Assembly (NCBI GenBank): GCA_964479465.1
Contig: CAYZMG010000033.1
Span: forward strand, 1-42,480
Direction of reading: 5' to 3'
Source of the DNA: CADCTB01 sp964479465
GTDB lineage: Bacteria; Actinomycetota; Acidimicrobiia; Acidimicrobiales; AC-14
DNA length: 42,480 nt
The translations under genes were made by a program, and so were the position numbers. The notes beneath the pieces were generated by a model, which saw only the letters and a list, made by a program, of their open reading frames with translations, was not told where the DNA came from and searched no databases. Shown here piece after piece: positions 8,582 to 16,502 of the stretch; position 1 is the first letter of the stretch, and every line of letters starts with the position of its first letter.

Positions 8582-9672
8582 CCGGGAAGGGCGTGGCGCG
8601 CCTCGTGCAGCGCCTTCCAGTGCCGTCCTTTCTTGCGCGGCACCTGCTGCTCGAAGTAGCGGCGCAGGCGGGCGAGGTCCTCGGCGTCGTCCTTGGCCGC
8701 GGTCCCGGCCAAGCACTCGACGATGTCGGCCGGCGTGCCCGCCTCGCCCCGTAGGAACCAGCCCCGCAGGCCGACGGCGTGGGCCACCGACACCGCCTCC
8801 GCCGTGCTCATCACCGCCGACATGCGGTCGAGCGGGTCGCCGCTCTCGGTGACGCCGTCACGCAGCTCGCGAAAGGTGGTGACGAGCACCTCGAGCACGT
8901 CGCGCCGGGGCGCCACCTCCACGCCGGAGCGCAGGAGGAGCGTGGTCGCCTCGGCCTCCACCAGGGCCAGCTCGGTCTCCAGGTCAGGGATGGGGAACAC
9001 GGTCTCGAAATTGAACCGCCGCTTCAATGCCGCGCTCATCTCGTTCACGCCCCGGTCGCGCGTGTTGGCGGTGGCGATGATGTTGAACCCCTCGACCGCG
9101 AAGACCATGCCGGCGTCGCCCAACTCGGGGATGGCCATGACCCGGTCCGACAGCAGGGACAGGAGCGAGTCCTGCACCTCCAGCGGGCAGCGGGTGACCT
9201 CTTCGAAGCGGACGAGCTTGCCCTCCCGCATGCCCCGCAGCACCGGCGCCGGCACGAGGGAGCGCTCCGACGGCCCTTCGGCGACGAGAAGGGCGTAGTT
9301 CCACCCGTAACGGATCTGGTCCTCGGTGGTGGCGGCGCCGCCCTGGATCGTCAACGTGGACGTCCCGGAAACCGCGGCGGCCAGCAGCTCCGAGAGCAGC
9401 GACTTGGCCGTCCCCGGTTCGCCGATCAGCAGCAGGCCCCGGCTGGTGGCCAGGCTGACGAGGCAGCGGTCGATCAGCGACGGGTCGCCGACGAACTTCC
9501 GCTCGACCTTGTTGCGGGGGTCGCCGACGATGAACCTCCGGGCGGCGTCGAGGCTAAGGCTCCACCCCGGCGGCCGGGGCGCCTTGTCGGCGGATTGGAG
9601 CCGTCTCAGCTCGCCGGCCCAGCGGAGTTCCGCCGGCGGGCGCTGGGCGCGGGGGTCGGCCATGGGCGCCAT
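8578..9672 (-). CDS. MoxR-type AAA+ ATPase (YehL-like), first gene of the operon
   Basis: A 364-residue AAA+ ATPase. Walker A is GEPGTAKS (residues 84-91), the Walker B strand is LVRFEEV with two acidic residues, and IIATANTRDRGVNEM is sensor 1 with its following loop; AALKRRF supplies the arginine finger. This is the MoxR/RavA class, which uses ATP to remodel partner complexes together with VWA proteins. Start ATG at 9672 is chosen; an ATG at 9663 is an alternative three residues in. It is the first gene of a tightly coupled four-gene unit: its TGA overlaps the TTG of the DUF5682 gene. A 68-nt gap upstream separates it from the rhodanese gene on the same strand. Confidence 0.93.
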   Translation of the reverse strand: MAPMADPRAQRPPAELRWAGELRRLQSADKAPRPPGWSLSLDAARRFIVGDPRNKVERKFVGDPSLIDRCLVSLATSRGLLLIGEPGTAKSLLSELLAAAVSGTSTLTIQGGAATTEDQIRYGWNYALLVAEGPSERSLVPAPVLRGMREGKLVRFEEVTRCPLEVQDSLLSLLSDRVMAIPELGDAGMVFAVEGFNIIATANTRDRGVNEMSAALKRRFNFETVFPIPDLETELALVEAEATTLLLRSGVEVAPRRDVLEVLVTTFRELRDGVTESGDPLDRMSAVMSTAEAVSVAHAVGLRGWFLRGEAGTPADIVECLAGTAAKDDAEDLARLRRYFEQQVPRKKGRHWKALHEARHALPG

Positions 9673-9705
9673 GGTCCCACGACGGACTCGGTCCGGCGGC
9701 CCGCC

Positions 9706-9719
9706 GCCCGCCGGCGGGC
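9706..9719. terminator. GC palindrome between rhodanese and AAA genes
   Basis: GCCCGCCGGCGGGC is a perfect 14-bp palindrome in the 68-nt gap between two same-strand genes. It could end the arsR-rhodanese transcript, but there is no T-tract and such palindromes arise easily in this base composition, so this is weak. Confidence 0.25.
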
Positions 9720-9740
9720 GAGCTGTGACGCGGCCTCGGG

Positions 9741-10892
9741 TCAGGCGGCCATCGCGCCACCAGCTGCGCATTGGTTCTTGCCCGTCTCCAGTTCGTCGAG
9801 GCGGTCGCTGGCCAGGTGTTCGATGCCCAGGTTCACCTTCCGGATCTGGGCGTACTCGGCCGGCGCCGGCCGGGCCTGGCCGATCACGTCCTCCAGGAAC
9901 TCCTCGACGCCCTCGTTGAACTCGGCGTGAGCCCGGAGCTCGCCGAGCGTGGCGGCGAAAATGCCGTCGGGCCGGGCCTCGTTCCGCTCCTGGAAGTGGG
10001 CGGGGAGGACGACCACGTCGTCGGGAAGGTGAGCCAGCCGCTCGGTCAGCGTCCGGTGGAGCTCGCGGCCCCAGGCGTCGGCCTGGCCGCCGAGGTCGGG
10101 ACGGCCGACGCCGCGGACGAACAGCGTGTCGCCGGAGAGCAGGAACCGGCCGGCGACGAGGACACCCATGCTCCCCGGCGTGTGCCCGGGGGCGTCGAGG
10201 GCGACGGCCTGGGCGTTGACCTGACCGTCGAGCATGAGGTCGCCGTTGTCGGCGTGGATGTGGTCGACCGAGGCGCCGGCGTCGTCGGCCAAGAAGTAGG
10301 CCGCTCCGGTCACGTCGGCCAGGCCGGCGCCGCCACTGATGTGGTCGGCGTGGAGATGAGTGTCGACGACCGATTCCACCTTCGACCGGTGCGCGCCCAC
10401 TGCGTGCAGGTACGCATCGTCGAACCGGTCGGGGTCGACGATCATCGCCGGACCGCCCCGGACCCCTGCGACGTAGGACAGGCACCCCTTGCCGAGCCGC
10501 TCGAGCTGGACCAGGTACGTGCCCTCGGGCATACCCGGCACGATGCGGGCCACGTGGCTCTTCCCCCAGAGCAGCATGCCGCCCTGGAGGTTCACGGCGG
10601 GGACGCCGATGCTGCGCAGCTCCTCGGCGACCAGCGCGGAGGTGCTGCCGTGGGCGCAGATGGCGACGGCTACGGCACCCTCGGGGATCTCGGCTTCGAG
10701 GAGCTCCGGCGTACCGAGCACGTCCCAGTACGGCCGTTCGATGCGGAGGACTTCACGGGCGCCCTCCACCCGCCAGCGCTCGACCTCGCCCGGCGCCCGC
10801 AGGTCGACGACGACGATGTCGCGCCCCGGGTCGTCCAGCCACGCCGCCAGCTCGGTGGGCGCGACCTCTACCTGATCGATGATGGGTCTCAT
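9741..10892 (-). CDS. Rhodanese-persulfide dioxygenase-like fusion (rhodanese + MBL fold)
   Basis: A 383-residue two-domain protein. Residues 1 to about 115 are a rhodanese domain with active-site loop ICAHGSTSA (Cys79). Residues 120-330 are an ETHE1/Blh-type metallo-beta-lactamase domain: THLHADH (H179, H181, D183, H184), APGHTPGS (H237), SGDTLFVRGVGRPD (D255) and LPAHFQ. Persulfide dioxygenases of this type oxidise glutathione or low-molecular-weight persulfide to sulfite; in actinobacteria the thiol may be mycothiol (inference). The rhodanese could load or unload persulfide sulfur. The start has a strong GGAGG Shine-Dalgarno 7-8 nt upstream, and its ATG overlaps the ArsR gene stop (ATGA). 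Beside DsrE, TusA and a sulfite-dehydrogenase-like enzyme, it fits the entry point of a sulfur oxidation route. Confidence 0.92.
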   Translation of the reverse strand: MRPIIDQVEVAPTELAAWLDDPGRDIVVVDLRAPGEVERWRVEGAREVLRIERPYWDVLGTPELLEAEIPEGAVAVAICAHGSTSALVAEELRSIGVPAVNLQGGMLLWGKSHVARIVPGMPEGTYLVQLERLGKGCLSYVAGVRGGPAMIVDPDRFDDAYLHAVGAHRSKVESVVDTHLHADHISGGAGLADVTGAAYFLADDAGASVDHIHADNGDLMLDGQVNAQAVALDAPGHTPGSMGVLVAGRFLLSGDTLFVRGVGRPDLGGQADAWGRELHRTLTERLAHLPDDVVVLPAHFQERNEARPDGIFAATLGELRAHAEFNEGVEEFLEDVIGQARPAPAEYAQIRKVNLGIEHLASDRLDELETGKNQCAAGGAMAA

Positions 10893-11257
10893 GATTTCCT
10901 CCCTGTAGTCCTGCGCCGGCGGACCAAGTGCCGCCGGTCGTGTTCGTCGGTCATCACCTCGCGGAGCAGGTCGATCGCGTCGAGGACCTTCGGGTGCCGT
11001 AGGGAGTAGGTCACATTGCTCCCCCGGCGCTCGGTGTCGACCAGGTCGCGGTCGCGCAGCACGGCGAGGTGCTGGGAGGTGTTCGACTGCGGGGCGTCGA
11101 GCATCTCGCACAGTTCGGTGACGGTATGGGGGCGGTCGCGCAGGGCGTACAGCACGGCCAGCCGCTTGGGATCGATGAGGGCCTTGCAGAGCGTGGCCGC
11201 CAGCTCGTCGAGCTCCTCCCGGAGGTGGACGTCGACTGCCGAGGCTCTGGTCTCCAT
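10889..11257 (-). CDS. ArsR/SmtB-family repressor, probable sulfur or persulfide sensor
   Basis: A 122-residue winged-helix protein: CKALIDPKRLAVLYAL is the typical first helix pair, TELCEMLDAPQSNTSQHLAV the recognition helix-turn-helix, and RRGSNVTYSL the wing. Two Cys are present, Cys24 in helix 1 and Cys50 in the ELC position of the DNA-reading region. The spacing differs from the sulfide sensors SqrR/BigR as I remember them, so sensing by a dithiol or trisulfide link is possible but unproven; metal binding through the ELC position is the alternative. It is divergent from the DsrE gene and co-transcribed with the rhodanese-dioxygenase gene. A 13-bp palindrome overlaps its own promoter, which indicates autorepression and likely control of both directions. 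Confidence 0.93.
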   Translation of the reverse strand: METRASAVDVHLREELDELAATLCKALIDPKRLAVLYALRDRPHTVTELCEMLDAPQSNTSQHLAVLRDRDLVDTERRGSNVTYSLRHPKVLDAIDLLREVMTDEHDRRHLVRRRRTTGRKS

Positions 11258-11294
11258 GCCACCAATATTAGGGTCTAATGGCCTAAGCAGACAA
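11257..11294 (-). promoter_or_regulatory. arsR promoter, apparently leaderless
   Basis: On the minus strand a TTGTCT (11294-11289) is followed after 18 nt by TAATAT (11270-11265), and the ATG begins only 7 nt after that -10. Transcription would start at or next to the ATG, giving a leaderless mRNA, which is common in actinobacteria. No start site has been mapped; this is read from sequence alone. Confidence 0.5.
11267..11279. promoter_or_regulatory. ArsR operator candidate (13-bp palindrome)
   Basis: ATTAG-GGT-CTAAT is a perfect inverted repeat in an AT-rich island of an otherwise GC-rich region. It overlaps the -10 of the arsR promoter and lies between the divergent arsR and dsrE-like genes. 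Position, symmetry and base composition suit an ArsR-family operator that would block RNA polymerase when bound. Confidence 0.55.
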
Positions 11295-11358
11295 GTAGAT
11301 GGTCATATTACGATGGACGTATGTAAGCCGGCACAGGCCGCCACAGAGGGAGGAGCAC

Positions 11359-11835
11359 ATGACTGGTGACAACGCCGACCAACGGATGACGATCGTCGCC
11401 TGGTCCGGCGAGCTGGACAAGGTGTGGCCGCAGCTCATCCTCGCCACCACGGCCGCCGCCTACGGCATGACCGTGACCATCTTCTTCACGTTCTGGGGCC
11501 TGTTCGCCCTGAAGCGCCCGGAGGTGAAGATCACCGGCGACAACTGGATGACCAAGACCATGGCAGCCATGAACCACGACCGGCTGTCGCACCTCAACAT
11601 GGCCGGCGCCGGGCCGGTGATGATGAAGAAGCTGGCCGCCGACCACAAGGTGGCGCTCCCCCAGGAGCTGCTCGCCACCGCCCAGGAGCTGGGTGTCCGC
11701 TTCTGGCCGTGCAGCATGACCATGGATCTCCTGGGCCTGAAGCCCGAGGACCTTATCGACGGCGTCGGCCAACCGGTTGGGGCGGCGACGGCGCTGGCCG
11801 AGATGCAGAAGTCCACCATCAACCTGTTCATCTGA
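11359..11835 (+). CDS. DsrE2-like sulfurtransferase (DsrE/DsrF/DrsH family, membrane-associated)
   Basis: A 158-residue protein with ATG at 11359 preceded by an AGGGAGGAG ribosome-binding site. A hydrophobic helix at about residues 27-50 precedes a run of polar residues, and RFWPCSMTMDLLG carries Cys118, the likely persulfide-carrying cysteine. Both features match the DsrE2 branch of the DsrE family, which takes sulfane sulfur from rhodanese and hands it to TusA in sulfur oxidisers. TusA is the next gene, 13 nt downstream, and the rhodanese is divergent across the shared promoter region, which is the known rhd-tusA-dsrE2 association. The frame can be extended to 11299, but this would run through the promoter region. 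I infer sulfur relay, not reduction, from the rest of the cassette. Confidence 0.88.
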   Translation: MTGDNADQRMTIVAWSGELDKVWPQLILATTAAAYGMTVTIFFTFWGLFALKRPEVKITGDNWMTKTMAAMNHDRLSHLNMAGAGPVMMKKLAADHKVALPQELLATAQELGVRFWPCSMTMDLLGLKPEDLIDGVGQPVGAATALAEMQKSTINLFI

Positions 11836-11848
11836 GAGGGGGTCCGTG

Positions 11849-12076
11849 ATGACTGCCATCGCACAGACGCTGGACGTGAGAGGGCTGGGTTGCCCCATGC
11901 CGGTTGTGAAGACCCGGCTGGCGATCGACAAGCTCGAGAAGGGCCAGGTGCTCGAAGTGATCGCCACCGATCGGGGCGCGCTGGTCGACATCCCGGCGTG
12001 GGCCGGGGCGACCGGTCACAGCGTCCTGGAGGTCCGTGACGAGCCCGACCAGCTCGTGTTCCTCGTCGAGAACTAG
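11849..12076 (+). CDS. tusA: TusA family sulfur carrier
   Basis: A 75-residue protein with the TusA signature RGLGCPMPVVKTR; Cys15 of the CPxP motif carries the persulfide. The two-layer alpha/beta length and pattern fit the whole family. TusA takes sulfur from a rhodanese or DsrE and delivers it to a next acceptor; here the neighbours suggest a dissimilatory sulfur oxidation role and not tRNA thiolation. The ATG at 11849 follows a GAGGGGG ribosome-binding site; a GTG one codon earlier is also possible. It lies 13 nt after the DsrE-like gene and 2 nt before the Fe-S/NrfD gene, so it is clearly within one operon. Confidence 0.95.
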   Translation: MTAIAQTLDVRGLGCPMPVVKTRLAIDKLEKGQVLEVIATDRGALVDIPAWAGATGHSVLEVRDEPDQLVFLVEN

Positions 12077-12078
12077 CC

Positions 12079-13578
12079 ATGGCCCGCTACGGGTTCTTGA
12101 TCGACCAGGACACCTGCATCGGCTGTCACGCCTGCACGGTGGCGTGCAAGGCGGAGCACTCCGTGCCGCTGGGCGTGAACCGGACCTGGGTCAAGTACAT
12201 CGAGAAGGGCGATTTCCCCAACACCCGGCGCCTCTACTCGGTGATGCGGTGCAATCACTGCGAGGACGCGCCGTGCGTCAAGGTCTGCCCGACCGGTGCG
12301 CTGTTCCACCGCGACAACGGGATCGTCGACTTCGACACGTCCAACTGCATCGGCTGCAAGTCGTGCATGAACGCCTGCCCCTACGACGCCATCTACATCA
12401 ACCCCGACGAGCACACGGCGCAGAAATGCAACTTCTGCGCCCACCGGGTGGAGCAGGGGCTCGAGCCATCGTGCGTGATCGTCTGCCCGACCCAGTCCAT
12501 CGTCGCCGGTGACCTCGACGACCCCACGTCGAGGATCAGCCAGCTCGTGGCCCGCTCAGACGTCCAGGTCCGGTCGCCCGAGCAGCACACGAAGCCCAAG
12601 CTGTACTACAAGGGTGCCGACCAGGCGTCGCTCGACCCGACCCGCAGCCGGATCGCCGACGACGGGCTGATCTGGGCTCAGACCACCCCTGACCATTCCA
12701 CGCCGCCCGGCGTCGACGGTCAGGCCGTGGCCCGGACGGTCTACACGACCGCGCACCCGATGCCGTGGCGGGGCAAGGTGACGGCCTACCTGGTGACCAA
12801 GGCGGTGGCTGCCGGAGCGCTGATGGTCGGCGCCCTCCTGGTCCTGCTCGGCCACGCCGGCGACCAGGCCGCGGTCGGCCTGTTCCCGCCGCTGCTGGCC
12901 GGAGTGTTCAGCCTCGTCACCGGCATCCTGCTGGTAGCGGACCTCAAGCAGCCCCGGCGGTTCATGTACATCCTCACGCGGCCCAACTGGTCGTCGTGGC
13001 TGGCCCGGGGTGCACTCATTCTAAGCGCCTACGCCGGCGTCACCGGCGCGTGGTTCCTCGCCGGCGTCTTCGACCTCGCCGGCCTCATCCAGGTGCTCGC
13101 CATCCCGGGCCTCGTGCTCGGCGCGGCCACGGCCGGCTACACCGCCTACCTGTTCGGGCAGTGCGAGGGGCGTGACCTGTGGCAGACCCCGCTGCTGCTC
13201 CCGATCCTGCTGGCCCAGGCCGTCGTGGCCGGAGCATCGGCGTTCCTGGTGGCCGACCTGTTCATGGCCGTTCCGGAAGCTGACGCCCTGCGGTGGGTGC
13301 TGCTGGCCGGCGTGGCTGCCGTGGCCCTGCTGACCTTCGCCGAGGTCAGCGGTCGCGGCACCGCCCATGTGGAGCTGGCGACGAAGGAAATGACCCGTGG
13401 CCGGTACGCCAAGCGGTTCTGGGTTGCCGGCGTCATCCTCGGGCTGGCCGTCCCCGCCGCCCTGGTGACGATCGGCGGGACGGCGCTGGGCGCCGCCGCC
13501 GGCGTGGCTGCTCTCGCCGGGCTTGCCGGATACGAGGACGCATTCGTGCGGGCCGGGCAGTCGGTACCGCTCTCGTGA
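12079..13578 (+). CDS. Fused electron-transfer subunit: four-cluster ferredoxin (SoeB/PsrB-like) + NrfD/PsrC membrane anchor
   Basis: A 499-residue protein joining two subunits that are usually separate. Residues 1 to about 190 are a DMSO-reductase-type ferredoxin with four Cys groups: CxxCxxCxxxC at 13-23, CNHCEDAPCVKVCP, CIGCKSCMNACP and CNFC with a later SCVIVCP. From about 230 to 499 there are roughly eight hydrophobic helices of the NrfD/PsrC type, which exchange electrons with the quinone pool. There is no signal peptide, so the iron-sulfur part would face the cytoplasm. The next gene encodes the Mo catalytic subunit, giving an enzyme equivalent to SoeABC with SoeB and SoeC merged. Electrons would run from sulfite through the clusters to quinone; reversed flow (polysulfide reduction) cannot be excluded. 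Confidence 0.92.
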   Translation: MARYGFLIDQDTCIGCHACTVACKAEHSVPLGVNRTWVKYIEKGDFPNTRRLYSVMRCNHCEDAPCVKVCPTGALFHRDNGIVDFDTSNCIGCKSCMNACPYDAIYINPDEHTAQKCNFCAHRVEQGLEPSCVIVCPTQSIVAGDLDDPTSRISQLVARSDVQVRSPEQHTKPKLYYKGADQASLDPTRSRIADDGLIWAQTTPDHSTPPGVDGQAVARTVYTTAHPMPWRGKVTAYLVTKAVAAGALMVGALLVLLGHAGDQAAVGLFPPLLAGVFSLVTGILLVADLKQPRRFMYILTRPNWSSWLARGALILSAYAGVTGAWFLAGVFDLAGLIQVLAIPGLVLGAATAGYTAYLFGQCEGRDLWQTPLLLPILLAQAVVAGASAFLVADLFMAVPEADALRWVLLAGVAAVALLTFAEVSGRGTAHVELATKEMTRGRYAKRFWVAGVILGLAVPAALVTIGGTALGAAAGVAALAGLAGYEDAFVRAGQSVPLS

Positions 13579-13589
13579 GGAGGTAATCC

Positions 13590-16502
13590 GTGGCACGCAC
13601 GCTCGACGACATGGAGGCGGCGAGCCGCGACGTCGATCTGGCCCGGCTGCTCCCCGGCTCCGCGCTCACCAACTACCCGCCGCCGGAGCGGTGGCGGGAC
13701 TGGGAGACTTTGGACCCGAAGGCGTGGAGCAAGGGCCGCAAGGTCGCCCGGCGCTACTCGCTCATCCCCACCACGTGCTTCAACTGCGAGGCCTGCTGCG
13801 GCCTGCTGGCCTACGTGGACAAGGAAACCGGCCAGATCGCCAAGCTGGAAGGGAACCCGGCCCACCCGGCCAGTCGGGGGCGGAACTGCGCCAAGGGCCC
13901 GGCCACGCTCAATCAGGTCCACGACCCCGAGCGCATCCTCTATCCGCTCAAGAGGGCCGGGAAGCGGGGCGAGGGCAAGTGGGTCCGCACCGACTGGGAC
14001 ACCGCCCTCCACGAGATCGGATCCCGGATCGGCAAGGCGTTCCGGGAGGGCCGCCACGACGAGATCCTCTACCACGTGGGCCGGCCGGGCGACGACAGCT
14101 ACGTCGAGCGCGTTCTGCACGCCTGGGGCATCGACGGCCACAACTCCCACACCAACATCTGCTCGTCGGGAGCCCGCGTCGGCTACGCCACGTGGATGGG
14201 CTTCGACCGGCCGTCGGCCGACTTCGCCAACGCCCGCGTGATCCTGCTCATCTCCTCCCACCTGGAGGCCGGCCACTACTTCAACCCCCACGCCCAGCGG
14301 ATCATCGAGGGGAAGATGCGGGGGGCGAAGATCATCACCGTCGACCCCCGGCTCTCCAACACCGCGTCCATGTCGGACTACTGGTTCCCGGCGTGGCCGG
14401 GGACCGAGCCGGTGTTTCTGCTGGCCATCGCCCGCCTGCTCATCGAGGCCGGCACGTGGGACCGGGACTTCGTCCGCCGCTGGGTGAACTGGGAGGTGTT
14501 CCTGCGGGAGACCAGACCGGACCTCGAGCCGGTCTTCGAGAACGTCGGCCCCGCCCTGCTGGACCTCTACGCCGAATACTCCCCGGAACGGGCCGAGCAG
14601 ACCTCCGGCATCGACGCTCGCCGGCTCCGGGAGGTGGCGGAGCTGATCGGCAGGAACCTCGGACGCTTCGCGTCGTACAACTGGCGGGCGGCGGCGGCGG
14701 GCAACGAGGGGGGCTGGGAGGCCGCCCGCTGCCTGTTCCTGCTCAACGTCCTGACCGGCAGCGTCGGCACCGAAGGCGGGACCAGCCCGAACGGCTGGGA
14801 CAAGTTCATCCCCGTACCGCCGAAAGCGGTCCATCCCCAAGGGCGTTGGAACGAGCTGACGTGGCCGATCGAGTACCCCCTGGCCCACCACGAGATGAGC
14901 ATCCTCCTCCCCCACTTCCTGAAGGAGGGGAGGGGGCGGATCGACACCTACTTCACCCGGGTCTATAACCCGGTGTGGACGAACCCCGACGGCTTCAGCT
15001 GGATCGAGGCGCTCACCAACGAGGACCTGGTCGGCTGCCACGTCGCCCTGACGCCGACGTGGTCGGAGACGGCGTGGTTCGCCGACTACGTGCTGCCCAT
15101 GGGCCTGGCACCCGAGCGTCACGACGTCGCCAGCTACGAGAGCCACGCCGGCCGTTGGATCGGGTTCCGCCAGCCGGTGCTGCGGGTCTTCGCCGACCAG
15201 GAGGGCCGGCCGGTCAAGCGCACGCACGAGGCCAACCCGGGCGAGGTCTGGGAGGAGGACGAGTTCTGGATCGACCTGGCCTTCCACATCGACCCCGACG
15301 GCGAGCTCGGCATCCGCCGGCACTTCGAGAGCATCGAGCACCCGGGCGATCCGATGACCATGGACGAGTACTACGAGTACCTGTTCAGCCATGCCATCCC
15401 CGGGCTCCCCGAGAAGGCGGCAGCCGAAGGCAAGTCGCCCCTGGAGTACATGCGGACATACGGCGCCTACGAACTGCCGGGCGACGTCTACCGGGTGCAC
15501 GAGCGGGAGGTCGATGCTTCGACGTTGACCGAGACGGTGAAGGGCGCCGACGGCGTGTACCGGGTGCCGGGCACCGCCGGCCTCCATGAGTCGCTGGAGG
15601 AGATCAAGGGCCACATGCCCTTCATCGGCGACGGGTCGCTGGCGGTCGAGATTGACGGCGTCGCCCGGTTCGGTTTCCCCACGCCGAGCCGCAAGCTCGA
15701 GCTGTACTCGCCGACGATGGCCGCCTGGGGTTGGCCGGAGTACGCGCTACCGACGTGGATCCGGAGCCACGTGCATTGGGAGGACCTGGATCTCGATGGG
15801 GGTGAGCGGATACTTCTGCCGAACTTCCGCATCCCGACGCTGGTGCACACCCGCTCCGGGAACGCCAAGTGGCTGAACGAGATCAGCCACGGCCATCCGC
15901 TGTGGATCCACCCCTCCGACGCCGACAAGCTCGGGATCGAGCCCAACGGGCTCGTGCGGGTGACGACGCAGACCGGATGGTTCGTGATCAGGGCGTGGCG
16001 CACCGAGGGCATCCGTCCCGGCGTGGTGGCCGCCTCGCACCACATGGGACGGTGGCGGCTCGAGGAGGGCTCCGGCACCGATCGTTGGACCTCCGGCCTG
16101 GCCACGCTCGGGCGCGACGCCGACGGCCGGTGGCTTCTGCGCTCCGAGCACGGCGTCCAGCCGTTCGACAGCGACGACGGCGACTCGGCCCGGGTGTGGT
16201 GGACCGACGCCGGCGTGCACCAGAACCTGGCGTTCCCCGTGCAACCCGATCCCATCAGCGGCATGCACTGCTGGCTCCAGCGGGTGCGGATCAGCCCCGC
16301 CCAGCCCGGCGACCGCTACGGCGATGTGGCCGTCGACACCGGCAGGTCGACCGAGGTCTACCGCGAGTGGCTGGCCAAAACCCGCCCCGGCCCCGGCCCG
16401 GGCGGCCTCCGCCGGCCGCTGTGGTTCGCCCGTCCGGTCAAGCCGCTGGCCACCGCATACGCCTACCGGCCGGCGGACCCTGAAAGCGAGAAGGTGTCAT
16501 GA
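13590..16502 (+). CDS. Molybdopterin oxidoreductase catalytic subunit, SoeA/PsrA-like (probable sulfite dehydrogenase)
   Basis: A 970-residue DMSO-reductase-family enzyme. The N-terminal [4Fe-4S] site is C63, C66, C70 and C100. NICSSGARVG at 189-198 supplies Cys191 as the likely Mo ligand, as in the thiosulfate/polysulfide reductase and SoeA branch. The C-terminal part (from about 740) has the molybdopterin-dinucleotide-binding region, including RIPTLVHTRSGN and GHPLWIHPSDA. There is no twin-arginine signal at the start, so it should be cytoplasmic, which favours a Soe-type sulfite-oxidising enzyme over exported Psr/Phs reductases. The GTG at 13590 follows a GAGGAGG ribosome-binding site. Its stop overlaps the chaperone start (ATGA). 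Other possible substrates are tetrathionate or thiosulfate; direction and substrate are inferred from the neighbours. Confidence 0.9.
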   Translation: MARTLDDMEAASRDVDLARLLPGSALTNYPPPERWRDWETLDPKAWSKGRKVARRYSLIPTTCFNCEACCGLLAYVDKETGQIAKLEGNPAHPASRGRNCAKGPATLNQVHDPERILYPLKRAGKRGEGKWVRTDWDTALHEIGSRIGKAFREGRHDEILYHVGRPGDDSYVERVLHAWGIDGHNSHTNICSSGARVGYATWMGFDRPSADFANARVILLISSHLEAGHYFNPHAQRIIEGKMRGAKIITVDPRLSNTASMSDYWFPAWPGTEPVFLLAIARLLIEAGTWDRDFVRRWVNWEVFLRETRPDLEPVFENVGPALLDLYAEYSPERAEQTSGIDARRLREVAELIGRNLGRFASYNWRAAAAGNEGGWEAARCLFLLNVLTGSVGTEGGTSPNGWDKFIPVPPKAVHPQGRWNELTWPIEYPLAHHEMSILLPHFLKEGRGRIDTYFTRVYNPVWTNPDGFSWIEALTNEDLVGCHVALTPTWSETAWFADYVLPMGLAPERHDVASYESHAGRWIGFRQPVLRVFADQEGRPVKRTHEANPGEVWEEDEFWIDLAFHIDPDGELGIRRHFESIEHPGDPMTMDEYYEYLFSHAIPGLPEKAAAEGKSPLEYMRTYGAYELPGDVYRVHEREVDASTLTETVKGADGVYRVPGTAGLHESLEEIKGHMPFIGDGSLAVEIDGVARFGFPTPSRKLELYSPTMAAWGWPEYALPTWIRSHVHWEDLDLDGGERILLPNFRIPTLVHTRSGNAKWLNEISHGHPLWIHPSDADKLGIEPNGLVRVTTQTGWFVIRAWRTEGIRPGVVAASHHMGRWRLEEGSGTDRWTSGLATLGRDADGRWLLRSEHGVQPFDSDDGDSARVWWTDAGVHQNLAFPVQPDPISGMHCWLQRVRISPAQPGDRYGDVAVDTGRSTEVYREWLAKTRPGPGPGGLRRPLWFARPVKPLATAYAYRPADPESEKVS

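Noticed and set aside
13146..15614. An 822-residue open frame on the minus strand, antisense to the molybdoenzyme gene
   Set aside because: It is opposite a clear molybdoenzyme and NrfD-like protein; such long open frames occur by composition in very GC-rich DNA, and its residues (Arg/Pro/Gly/Val-rich) show no domains.
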